A stretch of 64,000 bases of DNA from CAWJMN01 sp963844055 (GTDB taxonomy: Bacteria > Planctomycetota > Planctomycetia > Pirellulales > Pirellulaceae): NCBI GenBank assembly GCA_963844055.1, contig CAWJMN010000002.1, positions 2,285,369 to 2,349,368 of the forward strand. Reading direction: 5' to 3'. Position numbers and translations under genes: made by a program. Below are positions 7,936-17,835 of this stretch, piece after piece; position 1 is the first letter of the stretch, and each line of letters opens with the position of its first letter. The notes under the pieces are model-generated. The model saw only the letters and a list, made by a program, of their open reading frames with translations. It had not been told where the DNA came from and searched no databases.

Positions 7936-9441
7936 CTACGAAGGGAAGGGGCAGTCACGCTCAAAGGGATAGAGCGGTTTGCGTCGATGCTGATAGGGAA
8001 GGCTTTCCATGTCGGCCGTTGTGCAGCCGGGGGTGTTGACGCGGATGAACTTTTGGCAGACCTCGCGATAGGCGGCAATCGGCGCATTGACCCCCTTGGC
8101 CACCATGTACGAAAAATCGTCCGGGCGAATGCCGCACGAAGTGACCTGCTTCAAACTGAACGGGGGTGTCCGGCGACTGTTGACGATGATCGTTGGGCCA
8201 GCATCGGTTTTAAGGACCGCCGTCAGACCTTGATCCATGTTTGAAATGCCGCCGTGGCGTGCTTGAGGCTCGTGAAACTTACCTTCGTAAAGCCCGATGA
8301 CTTCGGCCGTGCAGACGATAGGGGGCCCGTGCAGGTTGTCGGTCTTTCCACCGATGCTAAATTCGGCCCGGCCACCAATCCCGAGCGTTTCCGCTTGTTT
8401 GGCGACGGCCGGATCAAACAGCAATGCCAGGGCGCGCGGCTCACGGGCATCGATCAGCGCCTGCACCAGCAAGGTGGCATCGCCTGGGGAACCACCGCCG
8501 ACGTTGTCCCCCATGTCGAGCAAGCAGACACACTTTCCGGCGGCTGAGTCTTGGGCGCTTAGCCATTCTTTCCCTTGGGCAAGGGCCGTGGGGATGTCGA
8601 TCATGTGCCCCAAAAACTCTTCACGCTTGGCCCAGATAAAATTCGCCAGCGTGCTAGAAAGCTCTTCGGCCAGCTTTGGATCGCCATCAGTAACCGTGAT
8701 GACGGCCGAGCCCATCTCTGCCACGTCGGCATAAGGAAAGCTAAGCATGAAGCTGTTGGAAAGGACCCGCTCATCATCTTGCATCTCGTCGGCCAAGCGT
8801 AAGACCGATAGGCAGGGCTCTTCGCTGGTGCATTGCTTTTCAATGTTGATCGCCATGGGCAAGAACTTGGCCACCATCGTCGGATTTTGTTCTTTGCGAA
8901 TGGTCCGGACGATCATTCGCCCCGCATCGATCCCCCGTGCCTTTTGATCGAGGTGCGGATTGGTGCGATAAGCGAGCAGCGCGTTGCAGCTGTCGACCAT
9001 CAGCGGCGATAGATTGCCGTGCGGGTCAAGCGTGCCGATGATGGGCATGGTGGGGCCGACGACTTTACGCACTTCCGAAAGCCAATGACCGTCAAAGTCA
9101 GGAAAGGGAACGCCGACCGTTGCCCCGTGCGGCGCCACCAAAAGGCCATCCAGCGGCAGCGCCTTTTTTAGCTCGGCCAACAATTGATTGACCAAAGCAT
9201 GGCTGGCGTCGGCAGTGATGGTGCCATAAGGCATCGCCCGTGCGGCAAAGATCGGCACGATTTCGACGTTGGCTTCTTCCAGGGCTTGCAGCATTCCGCC
9301 GACTTCATGCGGCGTGCCAGCGAAGGTGGCTCGCATCGCTTCGCCCGTGACGAGCAACTCTTGTTGAAACAGCGCAAGGTCGGTTTGCTTGCTGATGAAG
9401 GTGTTGGACTCTTGGATCAGGGCAATAATTCCGACGCGCAT
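7936..9441 (-). CDS. M81 family metallopeptidase (MlrC-like)
   Basis: 501 residues, the usual size for the microcystinase C (MlrC, DUF1485) family of M81 metallopeptidases, which cleave small or linearised peptides. Visible signatures are VGIIALIQESNTF at the N-terminus, LLVAPHGA, GTLDPHGN with a candidate metal-binding Asp-x-His, and LLDMGDNVGGGSPGDAT. No signal peptide, so cytoplasmic. GGAG lies 8 nt before the ATG. It is divergent from the RraA-like gene starting at 9629, sharing a 187-bp intergenic region. Planctomycetes carry several such genes; the natural substrate is unknown, and a role in peptide or amino-compound catabolism is inference. Confidence 0.85.
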   Translation of the reverse strand: MRVGIIALIQESNTFISKQTDLALFQQELLVTGEAMRATFAGTPHEVGGMLQALEEANVEIVPIFAARAMPYGTITADASHALVNQLLAELKKALPLDGLLVAPHGATVGVPFPDFDGHWLSEVRKVVGPTMPIIGTLDPHGNLSPLMVDSCNALLAYRTNPHLDQKARGIDAGRMIVRTIRKEQNPTMVAKFLPMAINIEKQCTSEEPCLSVLRLADEMQDDERVLSNSFMLSFPYADVAEMGSAVITVTDGDPKLAEELSSTLANFIWAKREEFLGHMIDIPTALAQGKEWLSAQDSAAGKCVCLLDMGDNVGGGSPGDATLLVQALIDAREPRALALLFDPAVAKQAETLGIGGRAEFSIGGKTDNLHGPPIVCTAEVIGLYEGKFHEPQARHGGISNMDQGLTAVLKTDAGPTIIVNSRRTPPFSLKQVTSCGIRPDDFSYMVAKGVNAPIAAYREVCQKFIRVNTPGCTTADMESLPYQHRRKPLYPFERDCPFPS

Positions 9442-9628
9442 GGCAACTACTCCGAGCTTTCGGCAAGATCAAGGCCAGCACTAGCTTGGCTGACGCGGCG
9501 CGAAAACTTGGCTACACTAAAAAGCGACGCCAACCTTCCCCCGCACGAAGGTCAGCATAAGGCACGCGGATGCTTGTCGCTACACCGTAGACGATCCCAC
9601 CTTTTTTGCCTTTCCAAGGACCCACTTT

Positions 9629-10285
9629 ATGACCTATTCCATTTCCCTTCCTCAGGTGCGTGAATGCCTGTATGCCGCCGTCGTGGCCGATGCGCTGGAT
9701 AGTTTAGGCTATCGTCATCAGTCGCCCCGTGTGCAGCTTCGCCCGTACACGGTGGAAGGTGTTTTGGTCGGTCGATGCAAGACCACCCTGTGGGCCGACA
9801 TGTTTCACCACGATCCAGAACCTTACGCGTTGGAGTTGGCCGCTGTCGATTCCTGCTTGCCGGACGATGTGCTGATCGCAGCAGCCGGGGGTTCCAACCA
9901 TTCGGCCTTGTGGGGAGAGCTACTTTCCACCGCTTGCAAAAATAGTGGCTGCGTTGGCGCGATCGTTGATGGCGCCGTGCGCGATATTCGCCGCATGCGA
10001 GAGATGCAGTTCCCCGTTTATGCACGATCTGCCCAGGTCTATGACAGCCTCAATCGCCAGCGAGTGATTGATGTGGATGTGGCCGTCGAGATTGATGGAG
10101 TTCGCTTTTGCCCGGGGGACTTGGTCATTGCCGACCTCGATGGCGTTGTCGTTGTTCCGCAGGCGATCGAAGCCGAGGCCATCACACGCGCTTGGGAAAA
10201 GGTGCATACCGAAAATCGCGTTCGGGACGACATTCGCGCTGGCATGAAAGCGACCGACGTCTTCAAAAAGTACGGCGTGCTGTAG
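9629..10285 (+). CDS. RraA-like aldolase/decarboxylase family protein
   Basis: 218 residues. The core GGSNHSALWGELLSTACK, then GAIVDGAVRDI and FPVYARS, matches the RraA/HMG aldolase fold, in which the WGEL and DGxxRD segments bind substrate and metal. Members include 4-hydroxy-4-methyl-2-oxoglutarate aldolase, oxaloacetate decarboxylases and the RNase E inhibitor RraA. A catabolic aldolase is more likely here, given the neighbouring M81 peptidase and 2-hydroxyacid dehydrogenase. The C-terminal extension (REDDIRAGM-like helix, VFKKYGVL) is typical of the enzyme branch. No export signal. Confidence 0.85.
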   Translation: MTYSISLPQVRECLYAAVVADALDSLGYRHQSPRVQLRPYTVEGVLVGRCKTTLWADMFHHDPEPYALELAAVDSCLPDDVLIAAAGGSNHSALWGELLSTACKNSGCVGAIVDGAVRDIRRMREMQFPVYARSAQVYDSLNRQRVIDVDVAVEIDGVRFCPGDLVIADLDGVVVVPQAIEAEAITRAWEKVHTENRVRDDIRAGMKATDVFKKYGVL

Positions 10286-10329
10286 GCGTAACTGTTTGCG
10301 TTGCCCCTTGCACCTCGCCCCACAAAGTA

Positions 10330-10350
10330 GACGAGGCATCTTGCCTCGTC
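10330..10350. repeat. Short hairpin repeat downstream of RraA-like gene
   Basis: A perfect hairpin (arm GACGAGGCA) 45 nt after the stop codon. Related hairpins preceded by AGTAGACG or AAGACG occur near 32805 and 33713, so this is a dispersed repeat rather than a dedicated terminator. No T-tract follows. Confidence 0.6.
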
Positions 10351-10401
10351 ATAGGAACCGCGAGCCGGCATCGGTTTGGCCACTGTGATCACTTTGTAAT
10401 C

Positions 10402-10543
10402 GGGTAGCACCGGTTCTTGAACCGGTGTGGCCGTCAGGCCATGGGAGGTCTCATGCGCGGACGACAATTGCAAGCCGACCGCGAGCTGCAAACCCTGACC
10501 TCCCGCCGCTAACGCGGCCCAGGTTCAAGAACCTGGGCTACCC
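10402..10543. repeat. 142-bp MITE-like element, left copy
   Basis: Ends are inverted GGGTAGC and GCTACCC. Each end holds a hairpin: arm CACCGGTTC with a TT loop at left, arm CCCAGGTTC with an AA loop at right. The element is about 93% identical to the one at 11236-11377 and lies in the same orientation, so the two bracket the gene at 10546-11148 as direct repeats. Partial copies occur near 24940, 28861, 33385 (inverted) and 52758. Confidence 0.85.
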
Positions 10544-10545
10544 AG

Positions 10546-11148
10546 CTATTCCTCATTCCAGCCTAACTTGTGACGAGCAATCTTCACAAGCATTTTCTCC
10601 GATGGAGTCAGGCATTCCGGCATCGTGAGTGAGGCGACGATCGTCACAACGTCTTCATAGCGTTTGTCACGAAATGCCTCTCGAGCAATTTGTCGCTTTC
10701 GAGTATCGCCAGTGGCTTGCACCATCAATTCGGTTTGAATCGCGATGCGGCCATTCGCGGCCTGCTTGGCAGCCTGAAGAAACACCTTTGCCGAACCTGT
10801 CAGGAACTCCGAGAAGAAGCGTTCTAGGTCCAGGCGGAGCGACGTATATCGTTCGTCGCCGATTTCTTTGGGTAGCCAGAGGAATCGGCTTTGATCGGCA
10901 ACTCCAAGTGCTAGGAGGTATTCCTCATGATCCAAATACCAAGCGTCTAACTGATAGACCACGAAACCCAGCCCCAGGCGATGATGTAACTGAATGCTAC
11001 GCGATCTGCAAGCAAATCGCCCGACTGCCGTCTGTCCGCCCGAAGAGCCGCCGAACGATTCGACTTCAAACACAAACCCACACGGCTCTAGTAAAGGCGC
11101 AAGAAGGCCCGCACCGTGTTCCAGTTCTTGTTTGGCTGTTAGTGGCAT
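10546..11148 (-). CDS. Hypothetical protein flanked by direct repeats
   Basis: 200 residues from the ATG at 11148 (MPLTAKQELEHG); the frame further upstream is read through the repeat at 11236 and is discounted. The N-terminal half has a beta-rich pattern (SGGQTAVGRFACRSRSIQLH), the middle a WYLDHEEYLLALGV segment, and the C-terminus is helical and charged. No signal peptide or membrane segment. I do not recognise the family. The stop codon is 2 nt from the left repeat and the start is 87 nt from the right repeat, which suggests acquisition or movement as a unit. Function unknown. Confidence 0.65.
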   Translation of the reverse strand: MPLTAKQELEHGAGLLAPLLEPCGFVFEVESFGGSSGGQTAVGRFACRSRSIQLHHRLGLGFVVYQLDAWYLDHEEYLLALGVADQSRFLWLPKEIGDERYTSLRLDLERFFSEFLTGSAKVFLQAAKQAANGRIAIQTELMVQATGDTRKRQIAREAFRDKRYEDVVTIVASLTMPECLTPSEKMLVKIARHKLGWNEE

Positions 11149-11235
11149 CGTAATATCACGACTTGTTCCGTGCTGCCGCGTTGGACTCGGGGAAATGCAT
11201 TGTAGCCCCCGCCATCGTAGAACGCCCGCACAATC

Positions 11236-11377
11236 GGGTAGCACCGGTTCTTGAACCGGTGTGGCCGTCAGGCCATCGGAGGTCTCGTGCGCGGACGAAA
11301 AATGCAAACCGACCGCGAGCTGCAAATCCTGACCTCTTGCCGCTTACGCGGCCCAGGTTCAAGAACCTGGGCTACCC
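11236..11377. repeat. 142-bp MITE-like element, right copy
   Basis: Same length, ends and orientation as the element at 10402-10543, with about ten scattered substitutions and no indels. The terminal hairpins are identical between the two copies, while all changes fall in the interior. Confidence 0.85.
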
Positions 11378-11433
11378 AGCCTGCAAATACTTCGTGCCCT
11401 GGCGGTCACAAAAGCTTCCGGCTCTGCAAATGC

Positions 11434-12399
11434 CTACAGCCCGTTCACAATGTTCTCGGGACGCTTGCCACTGAGCAGGTCGGCAACCTGCTGGCTAGTG
11501 CGAGAACGCAGGTTTTCGAGCGACTCTTCGCTGACAAACGCGGCATGTGGGGTGACGACCACCCGGGGGTCATTGTAGGGAGCCTTGGAAAGGTCTGGTG
11601 GCTCGGGATCTTGTACATCCAGGGCAGCGCCAGCCAGTTGCCCGGCGTTGAGCGCATCCGACAGCGCGGCATGATCGATCAAAGCGCCGCGCGCCGTGTT
11701 GATCAAATAGGCCGAGGGCTTCATCATGGCAAACTGCGCTTTGCCAATCATTTGCCGCGTTTCAGGGGTGGCAGGCAAGTGCAGCGAGATGTAGTCGCTG
11801 GTCTTTAGCAGCGTTTCCAGCGAAACGAATTCTACCCCTGGCATTGGGTCACGTTGGCTACGGCTGGTAGCAATGACTTTCATCCCCAGGCCCAGCGCCT
11901 TGGTGGCCAGTTTACGGCCGATGTTTCCTAGGCCCACAATCCCCAGCGTTTGGCCTTCAATGCGGCGGAGCTTCGGACCCGCTTGAAGCACGTAACGGCC
12001 GTTCATTGTCTCATGATGGTACATCGCCACTTTGCGAGCCATGCTCAGCAGCAACGCCAGCGAATGTTCAGCCACTTCGATCAAGCAATAGTCGGGCACA
12101 TTGGTGACCGGGATCTTTTGGCTGGTGCAGTAGGCAACGTCGATGTTGTCCAGGCCGATCCCCAGGCGAGAAACGATCTTTACCTTGGGCGAGGCGGCAA
12201 TCACTTCCTTGGGAACCTTGGCCCAGTTCGTAAGAATCGCATCGACCTGATGATCGGCGGCCAGCTTGGCCAGCGAGGCGGCATCGCGCTTGTCAGGATC
12301 GGCAACCAGCAATTCTACGCCCGCTGCTGCCAGCGTCTTGCGTTCGATTTCGACATCAGGCCAAGCGTAATCCGTGATCAGGGCAGTGAACTTTGCCAT
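11434..12399 (-). CDS. D-isomer-specific 2-hydroxyacid dehydrogenase
   Basis: 321 residues. The Rossmann motif GIVGLGNIGRKLA (about residues 148-160) binds NAD(P). The catalytic Arg lies in NTARGALID and the His in VVTPHAAF. The position usually holding Glu (DVxxxEP) reads DVQDPEPP, so the acidic catalytic residue may be at a slightly different place or be the Asp. It resembles the C-terminal-binding-protein/phosphoglycerate dehydrogenase branch; the substrate cannot be read from the sequence. Cytoplasmic. It lies near the M81 and RraA-like genes but on the opposite strand to the latter, so only a loose functional grouping is suggested. Confidence 0.85.
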   Translation of the reverse strand: MAKFTALITDYAWPDVEIERKTLAAAGVELLVADPDKRDAASLAKLAADHQVDAILTNWAKVPKEVIAASPKVKIVSRLGIGLDNIDVAYCTSQKIPVTNVPDYCLIEVAEHSLALLLSMARKVAMYHHETMNGRYVLQAGPKLRRIEGQTLGIVGLGNIGRKLATKALGLGMKVIATSRSQRDPMPGVEFVSLETLLKTSDYISLHLPATPETRQMIGKAQFAMMKPSAYLINTARGALIDHAALSDALNAGQLAGAALDVQDPEPPDLSKAPYNDPRVVVTPHAAFVSEESLENLRSRTSQQVADLLSGKRPENIVNGL

Positions 12400-12581
12400 A
12401 ACGTCGATCTTTCTTCCTCATTCGGTGGAGTGGAACAGCGACGGCCCAAAAGGCCGCTAGAACTCGTTGCCAAAGCGACTTATCGTACCACCAAAATCGG
12501 CCGGAAGACTACACCCTAACCCCCCACCGCTGTCGCAGGTTACGATTTTGGTTCTTCGGGATTATTCGGCCTCGGACGCTG

Positions 12582-12611
12582 GCAGAAATCTGCGGAGATC
12601 TGGGCTATAAT
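12582..12611 (+). promoter_or_regulatory. Candidate promoter of the secreted hydrolase gene
   Basis: A consensus -10 hexamer TATAAT at 12606-12611 lies 80 nt before the ATG at 12691. The -35 region (about 12583) matches consensus poorly, so this rests mainly on the -10 box. Confidence 0.3.
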
Positions 12612-12690
12612 CGGCGACCAACTGGCAACCTTGCCGGCCCCACCTTAAAACATCCTCCCCCGTTTTTCCTTACTTGAGTAGCCACCCACT

Positions 12691-14772
12691 ATGACCCAAC
12701 ACTTGCTCCGTACCTGGTACGGCAGGCTCTTCGCAGCCTGTCTTGGCTTTGCTCTTCTGTCGACAGGCGTGGCCCTGGCCGACGGCCCAACCGATAACCA
12801 GCTGGCCAATGTGCGGCGCGTTCCGAAGTTGGGGGTCGAAGTGCCCGCCGAAGTTCGCAAAGAACTCGAGTCAGGTTTGGCCACGTTGGCGGAAAAGCTG
12901 AAGGAGCTGTCGGCCAAGAAGGAAGCGGCGGTTCAAGAGCTGCTTCCCGATGTCGAGATCTTTCACAAGGGAGCCGCAACCGCGCTCACCTATCAGGAGT
13001 TTTTTGACGTCAAGGAATTTGACGAGGCCAAGCGACAGATTCAAGTCGGCCTGCAACGGGCTGATGAACTGTTGCAAGGAAAGCCCAGTTGGCCCACGGC
13101 CACCGGGCTGGTGGTTCGTGGCTATCGCTCCAAGATTGATGGCTCTGTACAGCCCTATGGGCTGGTCATCCCCAAGCATTACGCAGCGGGGGCTCAAAAC
13201 AATTGGCGTTTGGATATTTGGTTGCACGGCCGGGGCGAAGTCCTTAGCGAACTCAACTTCATTCGTGATCGCTCGCTAAGCGTTGGACAAGTCTCGCCGA
13301 AAAACACGCTGGTTTTGCATCCTTATGGTCGTTATTGCAACGCGTTTAAGTTCGCGGGAGAGATCGACATTTTGGAAGCGATGGAAGCAGTCAAAAAGCA
13401 CTACGCCGTTAGTGAAGACCTCGTTGCGATGCGTGGCTTCTCGATGGGGGGCGCTGGCTGCTGGCAAATGGCGGTTCACTATCCCGATTTGTTCTTTGCC
13501 GCAACGCCCGGCGCTGGCTTCAGCGAGACTCCCGAGTTTCTCAAGATCTTCCAGAAGGAAGAAGTGATGCCAACTTGGTGGCAGCGGAAACTATGGCATT
13601 GGTACGATTGCCCCGATTGGACCGAGAACCTGCAAAACCTGCCGACCATCGCTTATAGCGGTGACGAAGACATTCAGAAGCAAGCGGCCGACATCATGGA
13701 ACGGGCGTTTTCTGTGCGGGAGATGAATCTGCTTCACATCATTGGCCCAAAGACCAAACACTCTTACCATCCCGATTCCTTGGCCGAGATCGAACGCCGT
13801 TTGGCCGTGCTGGCCAAGGTCGGCCGTAATGAGTTTCCTACTTCGCTGCACTTTGTCACCTATTCGCTGCGCTATCCCAAGCATTACTGGCTAACCGTTG
13901 AAGGTTTGACCCAGCACTGGGAGCGAAGCAGCGTTCGCGCTGACTGGACCGAAGGGGGGATCTTGCTCGAGGTCAACGGTGTGACCGACCTAACGATTGA
14001 CATCGCCCCCGGGCAATATCCTTTGGCGATGAATGGTCCGATCGACATCTTCATTGAGGAAGAATCGGTAACGCCCCATGGCGTCATTCCAGCCAGCGAT
14101 GGTTCGCTGAAGGTTTCGCTACATTTGGACGGAACGGAATGGAAGGTTGGCAAGCGAACCGATGAAGCGGGGACGCTGCGTAAGAAGCCAGGCCTTAGCG
14201 GCCCGATTGATGATGCCTTCATGGGAAGCTTCCTGTTTGTGAAGCCCACCAAGACCGCTCAAAATCCCGCTGTCGAAAAGTGGACCAAGTCCGAGATGGA
14301 CCGCGCGATTGAACATTGGCGCCGTCACTTCCGTGGCGATGCACGGGTCAAGAATGATGTCGATGTCACGGCCGAAGATATGGCCCAGCATCATGTGATC
14401 GTTTGGGGCGATGTTGCCAGCAATGCTCTGCTTGCCAAGATGGCTGACAAGCTGCCGATCCAGTGGAACGACAAGGAAATTGTCGCTGGCACGGTCAAGC
14501 ATCCAGCTGCCAACCATGCACTGACGATGGTTTACCCCAATCCGCTCAGCCCAGAAAAGTATGTCGTTTTGAACAGCGGCTTTACCTATCGCGAGTTCGC
14601 GCAGCTCAACAATGCTCGCCAAGTGCCAATGCTTCCTGACTGGGCGATTGTCGATATCTCCACCCCTGCGGATGCGGTTTGGCCGGGCAAGGTGGTTAGC
14701 GCGGACTTCTTCAACGAGTCGTGGCAGGTGCACCGCTCGCCACGTGGCGACGATCAAGAAGGCGAAAAGTAG
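12691..14772 (+). CDS. Secreted prolyl-oligopeptidase-type alpha/beta hydrolase
   Basis: 693 residues with an N-terminal signal peptide (hydrophobic FAACLGFALLSTGVALA, cleavage near ALA-DG). A coiled-coil segment (about 45-75) precedes the hydrolase domain. The nucleophile elbow GFSMGGAGCW (Ser near residue 252) and a later KTKHSYHP (candidate catalytic His) match the dienelactone hydrolase/prolyl oligopeptidase fold. Beyond about residue 400 follows a C-terminal beta-rich region (LHFVTYSLRYPKHYWLTVEG) seen in planctomycete proteins of this size. Likely periplasmic, acting on polymer-derived esters or peptides; the substrate is unknown. The gene is complete and convergent with the TolC gene. 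Confidence 0.8.
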   Translation: MTQHLLRTWYGRLFAACLGFALLSTGVALADGPTDNQLANVRRVPKLGVEVPAEVRKELESGLATLAEKLKELSAKKEAAVQELLPDVEIFHKGAATALTYQEFFDVKEFDEAKRQIQVGLQRADELLQGKPSWPTATGLVVRGYRSKIDGSVQPYGLVIPKHYAAGAQNNWRLDIWLHGRGEVLSELNFIRDRSLSVGQVSPKNTLVLHPYGRYCNAFKFAGEIDILEAMEAVKKHYAVSEDLVAMRGFSMGGAGCWQMAVHYPDLFFAATPGAGFSETPEFLKIFQKEEVMPTWWQRKLWHWYDCPDWTENLQNLPTIAYSGDEDIQKQAADIMERAFSVREMNLLHIIGPKTKHSYHPDSLAEIERRLAVLAKVGRNEFPTSLHFVTYSLRYPKHYWLTVEGLTQHWERSSVRADWTEGGILLEVNGVTDLTIDIAPGQYPLAMNGPIDIFIEEESVTPHGVIPASDGSLKVSLHLDGTEWKVGKRTDEAGTLRKKPGLSGPIDDAFMGSFLFVKPTKTAQNPAVEKWTKSEMDRAIEHWRRHFRGDARVKNDVDVTAEDMAQHHVIVWGDVASNALLAKMADKLPIQWNDKEIVAGTVKHPAANHALTMVYPNPLSPEKYVVLNSGFTYREFAQLNNARQVPMLPDWAIVDISTPADAVWPGKVVSADFFNESWQVHRSPRGDDQEGEK

Positions 14773-14795
14773 TCGCCAGTTTGATGGATCGACCT

Positions 14796-17029
14796 TTACT
14801 GAGGAAGTCTACGCACTTCCTCCGAAGCCGCTGTGCCGGGTGCCGCTGGTTTGCGTGGAACGCTGCCTGGCGGCGGCAAGCGTAGCGAGTTGGCATTGAT
14901 CGGACGACGATAAGGGGCGCCTGCGGCAGGAATCGTCGCGGCGGGCTGTGGTCTTGTTTGGGGCGCTGCGGAGGGCGATTTTGCGCCGCGGCTGAATGGT
15001 AGTGGCGTGTTCATCCCCACCTGTTGCACGCCGCCTTGGCCGCGCCCCTCGTTCGAAGCGCCCGGTACGCCTTGCGCGGCCGGTGGCGGCAGGTCGTTCT
15101 CGGGCGCTGGCTGCGGCAGTTCTCCCGCAGGGTTGGCGTTGTCCATTGGAACGGCTGGCAAGTCTTCGGCAGGAATTTGCAGCGGCTTTCGCTTCCAAGA
15201 CTCGGGGTTTTGCAGGTCGAACTTCTCTTCGGAAGGTTGGCCCGAATCGGGATAACGCTCGGCGTTGCGTGTGGGAGGTTGCGACTGCGGATATGCAACC
15301 GGCAGCGCGAGCCTTCCCCATGGACCAATCGAACCAAAGCGTTCTTCATAGAACGTGATGCCGTGCGTTTCCAAAATGGTGCCGCTTTGACGTTCCAGGT
15401 TGGCTGAGCTGGGTGTTGTACGACGCCAGGGCGGCCGCTTCAGCGCTGATCGAGTTTCCCCAGTCGGTGATCGCTTGTAGTACGTTCAAAAAGATCACAC
15501 GATTGGCGCGATACTGCGCAAACTGTTGATCGAGGTTGAGCTTCGCAGCTTCGCGTGCATCTTTATAGGCGAGGTACTGCTCGTACGTTTGGTCGATCGT
15601 TCGAACATTGGTTGCCAATTGATGGATGGCATTATGCAAACCTTGTTGCAGGTTCGACTGGTCGCGCGCCATGATCAGCTCACGCTGGCGCAGCCCTGCT
15701 CTCCCCTGCCGAAGTCCTAGCGGTACCGAAAAGTTCACGCCGAGGGTCCAGTCGGTATATTGTCCGGCCGGCGAACGCACATAGTTGCCGCCGGGAGTCT
15801 CCCCTTCCAGGCCGTTCCAGCGATAAAGTGCAACGCCGTCCAATTTCGGTAGTGCCTGATTGTTGGCGAACAGGATCTGCTGTTGGTCCGCTTCAATGAT
15901 CAGCTTAAGCTCGACTAGATCAGGCCGACGTTCCTGCGCAATGCTGGTAAGGATTTCCCATTGCGGCATGTATCGCAAATCCGTGGGCTGAGTCGTGGGA
16001 ATGATCAGCGACGAATCCGAAGGGGGAATTCCCATGATGTTGCGCAAGGCCGCTTCACGCTGCAAGGCGTTGGCCTGCGCGGTGATCAGGTTGGCCTTGA
16101 ACTGGGCAAGGGTCACGCGAGATTGAGCCCGTTCTGCACCATTGTTGATGGCAGCATTGAAGCGTGCATTTGCCAAGCGATAGCTTTGGTCGGCCTGTTC
16201 TACTTGACGTTGCCGCGCCCAAAGTTCGGTTCGCGCCGCCACAAGAGCCCAATAGGCTTCCACAACGCCGCGTACTTGTTCTTGTAGCGCATCTTTGTAT
16301 TGAAAGTACGAACGCTCGGTCTCAATCCGTGCGATCACAATCGACGCCATGTTGGGGCCGATGCCACGCCCTTGCAAGAACGGCTGTGAATAGCCAATCG
16401 AGGCGTTGGACGTCGTGTTGGGATTGAGCAGTGGATCGAATTGCCCCGGCCCTGCATGAAACGTCTGCGGATTGGTGTTTACGTTCAGCTGCGAAGTACC
16501 ACCCAGTGGGTTGAGCTTGTTGACGCCCACTCCCAGGTTGTAGGCATTGTTAGTTCCGCCGGTGATGAGCCGATTGTTAGGATCACCCGGATCAACAACC
16601 GCCTGCGGAAGCTCGCTGCGATTAAGACTATTGGTTACACGCAGGCTTGGGTCAAACTTGCTCTGCTCTTGATCGATGAGCGTGTTCGAGACGGCCGCAT
16701 CGTAGATCGTCCGGCCACTGGTGGTGGCAGTTGTCCCTTGCAACACCCGAACCACACGCGTTTGCTGCAGCGCGATATGGATCGCCTCATCCAGCGACAT
16801 CATCTTCGGCGGCTCAGTAAATTGGCCACTCGAAACCGTTGTGGGTGCAGGAATCGCTGGCAGCGGCGCCGCAGGAAGTTCCGAAGGATCACGCACCGAC
16901 AGCTTCCCCTGTTCAGGAAAGATGAGCGGCCAAGGTGGTGCTGCGGTGCAATAGCTATCGTGGCCCCAAAGGCTGATCGCCCCCCAGGCTGCTCAGCATT
17001 GCGGTTGTAATCCAAAGTTTGTTGCGCAT
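14796..17029 (-). CDS. TolC-family outer membrane efflux protein, frame broken twice
   Basis: As sequenced, the main frame runs 15346-16896 (TolC helical repeats, e.g. SIGYSQPFLQGRGIGPNMA), with a second frame at 14796-15374 holding the family-typical ETHGITFYEER followed by a Pro/Gln-rich tail. Removing one base from GCTGAGC on the plus strand at 15403-15409 joins them through QLANLERQSGTILETHG. At the 5' end, removing one base from GCTCAGC at 16991-16997 connects a signal peptide starting at the ATG at 17029 (MRNKLWITTAMLAAWGAIS). Corrected length is 743 residues, exactly in frame. TolC trimers form the outer-membrane channel of tripartite pumps. The partner ATPase lies just upstream on the same strand. 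Sequencing error is more likely than true loss. Confidence 0.85.
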
Positions 17030-17087
17030 AGCTTTCTAGCCTTCGGCCAAGCTGTGCGTCTAATGCCACCTTTTTCGGTTGTGCCGT

Positions 17088-17835
17088 TTAATCTTCACTT
17101 GCCAGCTCTTCTTCGACCGATGCGTTGAGAGCTTTTACCGCCTGGGTAAAGTCGGTAGTGTCGCAGATAATGCTACCATCGCGCAAGACGATTTGACGGC
17201 TGAGCACAGCGGGCGACGTTTTGATCATGCGTCACCAGGATGACCGTAAGCTGTTGTTCTTGGTTGAGGCGACGAAATAGCGAGATGACTTCACGGCTGG
17301 TTTTTGAGTCCAAGTTGCCGGTCGGTTCATCCCCCATCAGGATCGAAGGGTTGTTGACCAGTGCTCGGGCAATCGCCACACGCTGTTGCTGCCCGCCGGA
17401 AAGTTGGCTGGGATGGTGGTCGTGGCGATTTTCCAGTCCGACTAGCGCCAACTTCTCTTTGGCCCGTTCATGCCGCTGCTTGGCGGATAGGCCGGCGCCG
17501 TACAGCATGGGCAGCTCGACATTATCCAGCGCCGTGGTTCGGGACAGCAGGTTGAAGTTCTGAAAGACGAAGCCGATCTGCCGATTGCGAATCTTGGCTC
17601 GCTCATCGCGCGACATCGGCGCAACCTCAATGCCATCCAGCCGATAGCTTCCTTCGGTCGGCCGGTCAAGACAGCCCAGCGTGTTCATCAGGGTCGATTT
17701 ACCGGAACCGGAAGGCCCAATCAGTGCGACAAACTCGCCCCGCTCAATATGCAGAGTGGTCGGCTGCAGCGCATGGACCTTCACCTCTCCCAGGTCATAG
17801 GTCTTGGAAATGTTGGTCAATTCGATCAAAGACAT
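17088..17835 (-). CDS. MacB-type ABC transporter ATPase, frameshifted near 3' end
   Basis: The start is at the ATG at 17835 (MSLIELTNISKTYDLGEV). Walker A GPSGSGKST, Q-loop VFQNFNLLSR, signature LSGGQQQRVAIARAL, Walker B ILMGDEPTGNLD and the H-loop VTHDQ are all present, typical of the MacB/LolD exporter ATPase family. As sequenced, the frame drifts after NVARCAQ and stops at 17173. Removing one base from GCTGAGC (plus strand) at 17199-17205 restores RQIVLRDGSIICDTTDF and a stop at 17088, giving 248 residues. It lies 59 nt upstream of TolC on the same strand and pairs with the HlyD-type and permease genes at 19402-21925 as a tripartite exporter. Confidence 0.9.

Noticed and set aside
16975..16986. 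G-run length error as cause of the TolC 5' break
   Set aside because: Shortening the six-base run also restores the frame, but the adjacent GCTCAGC offers the same signature as five other breaks and gives an equally good signal peptide. Kept as an alternative only.
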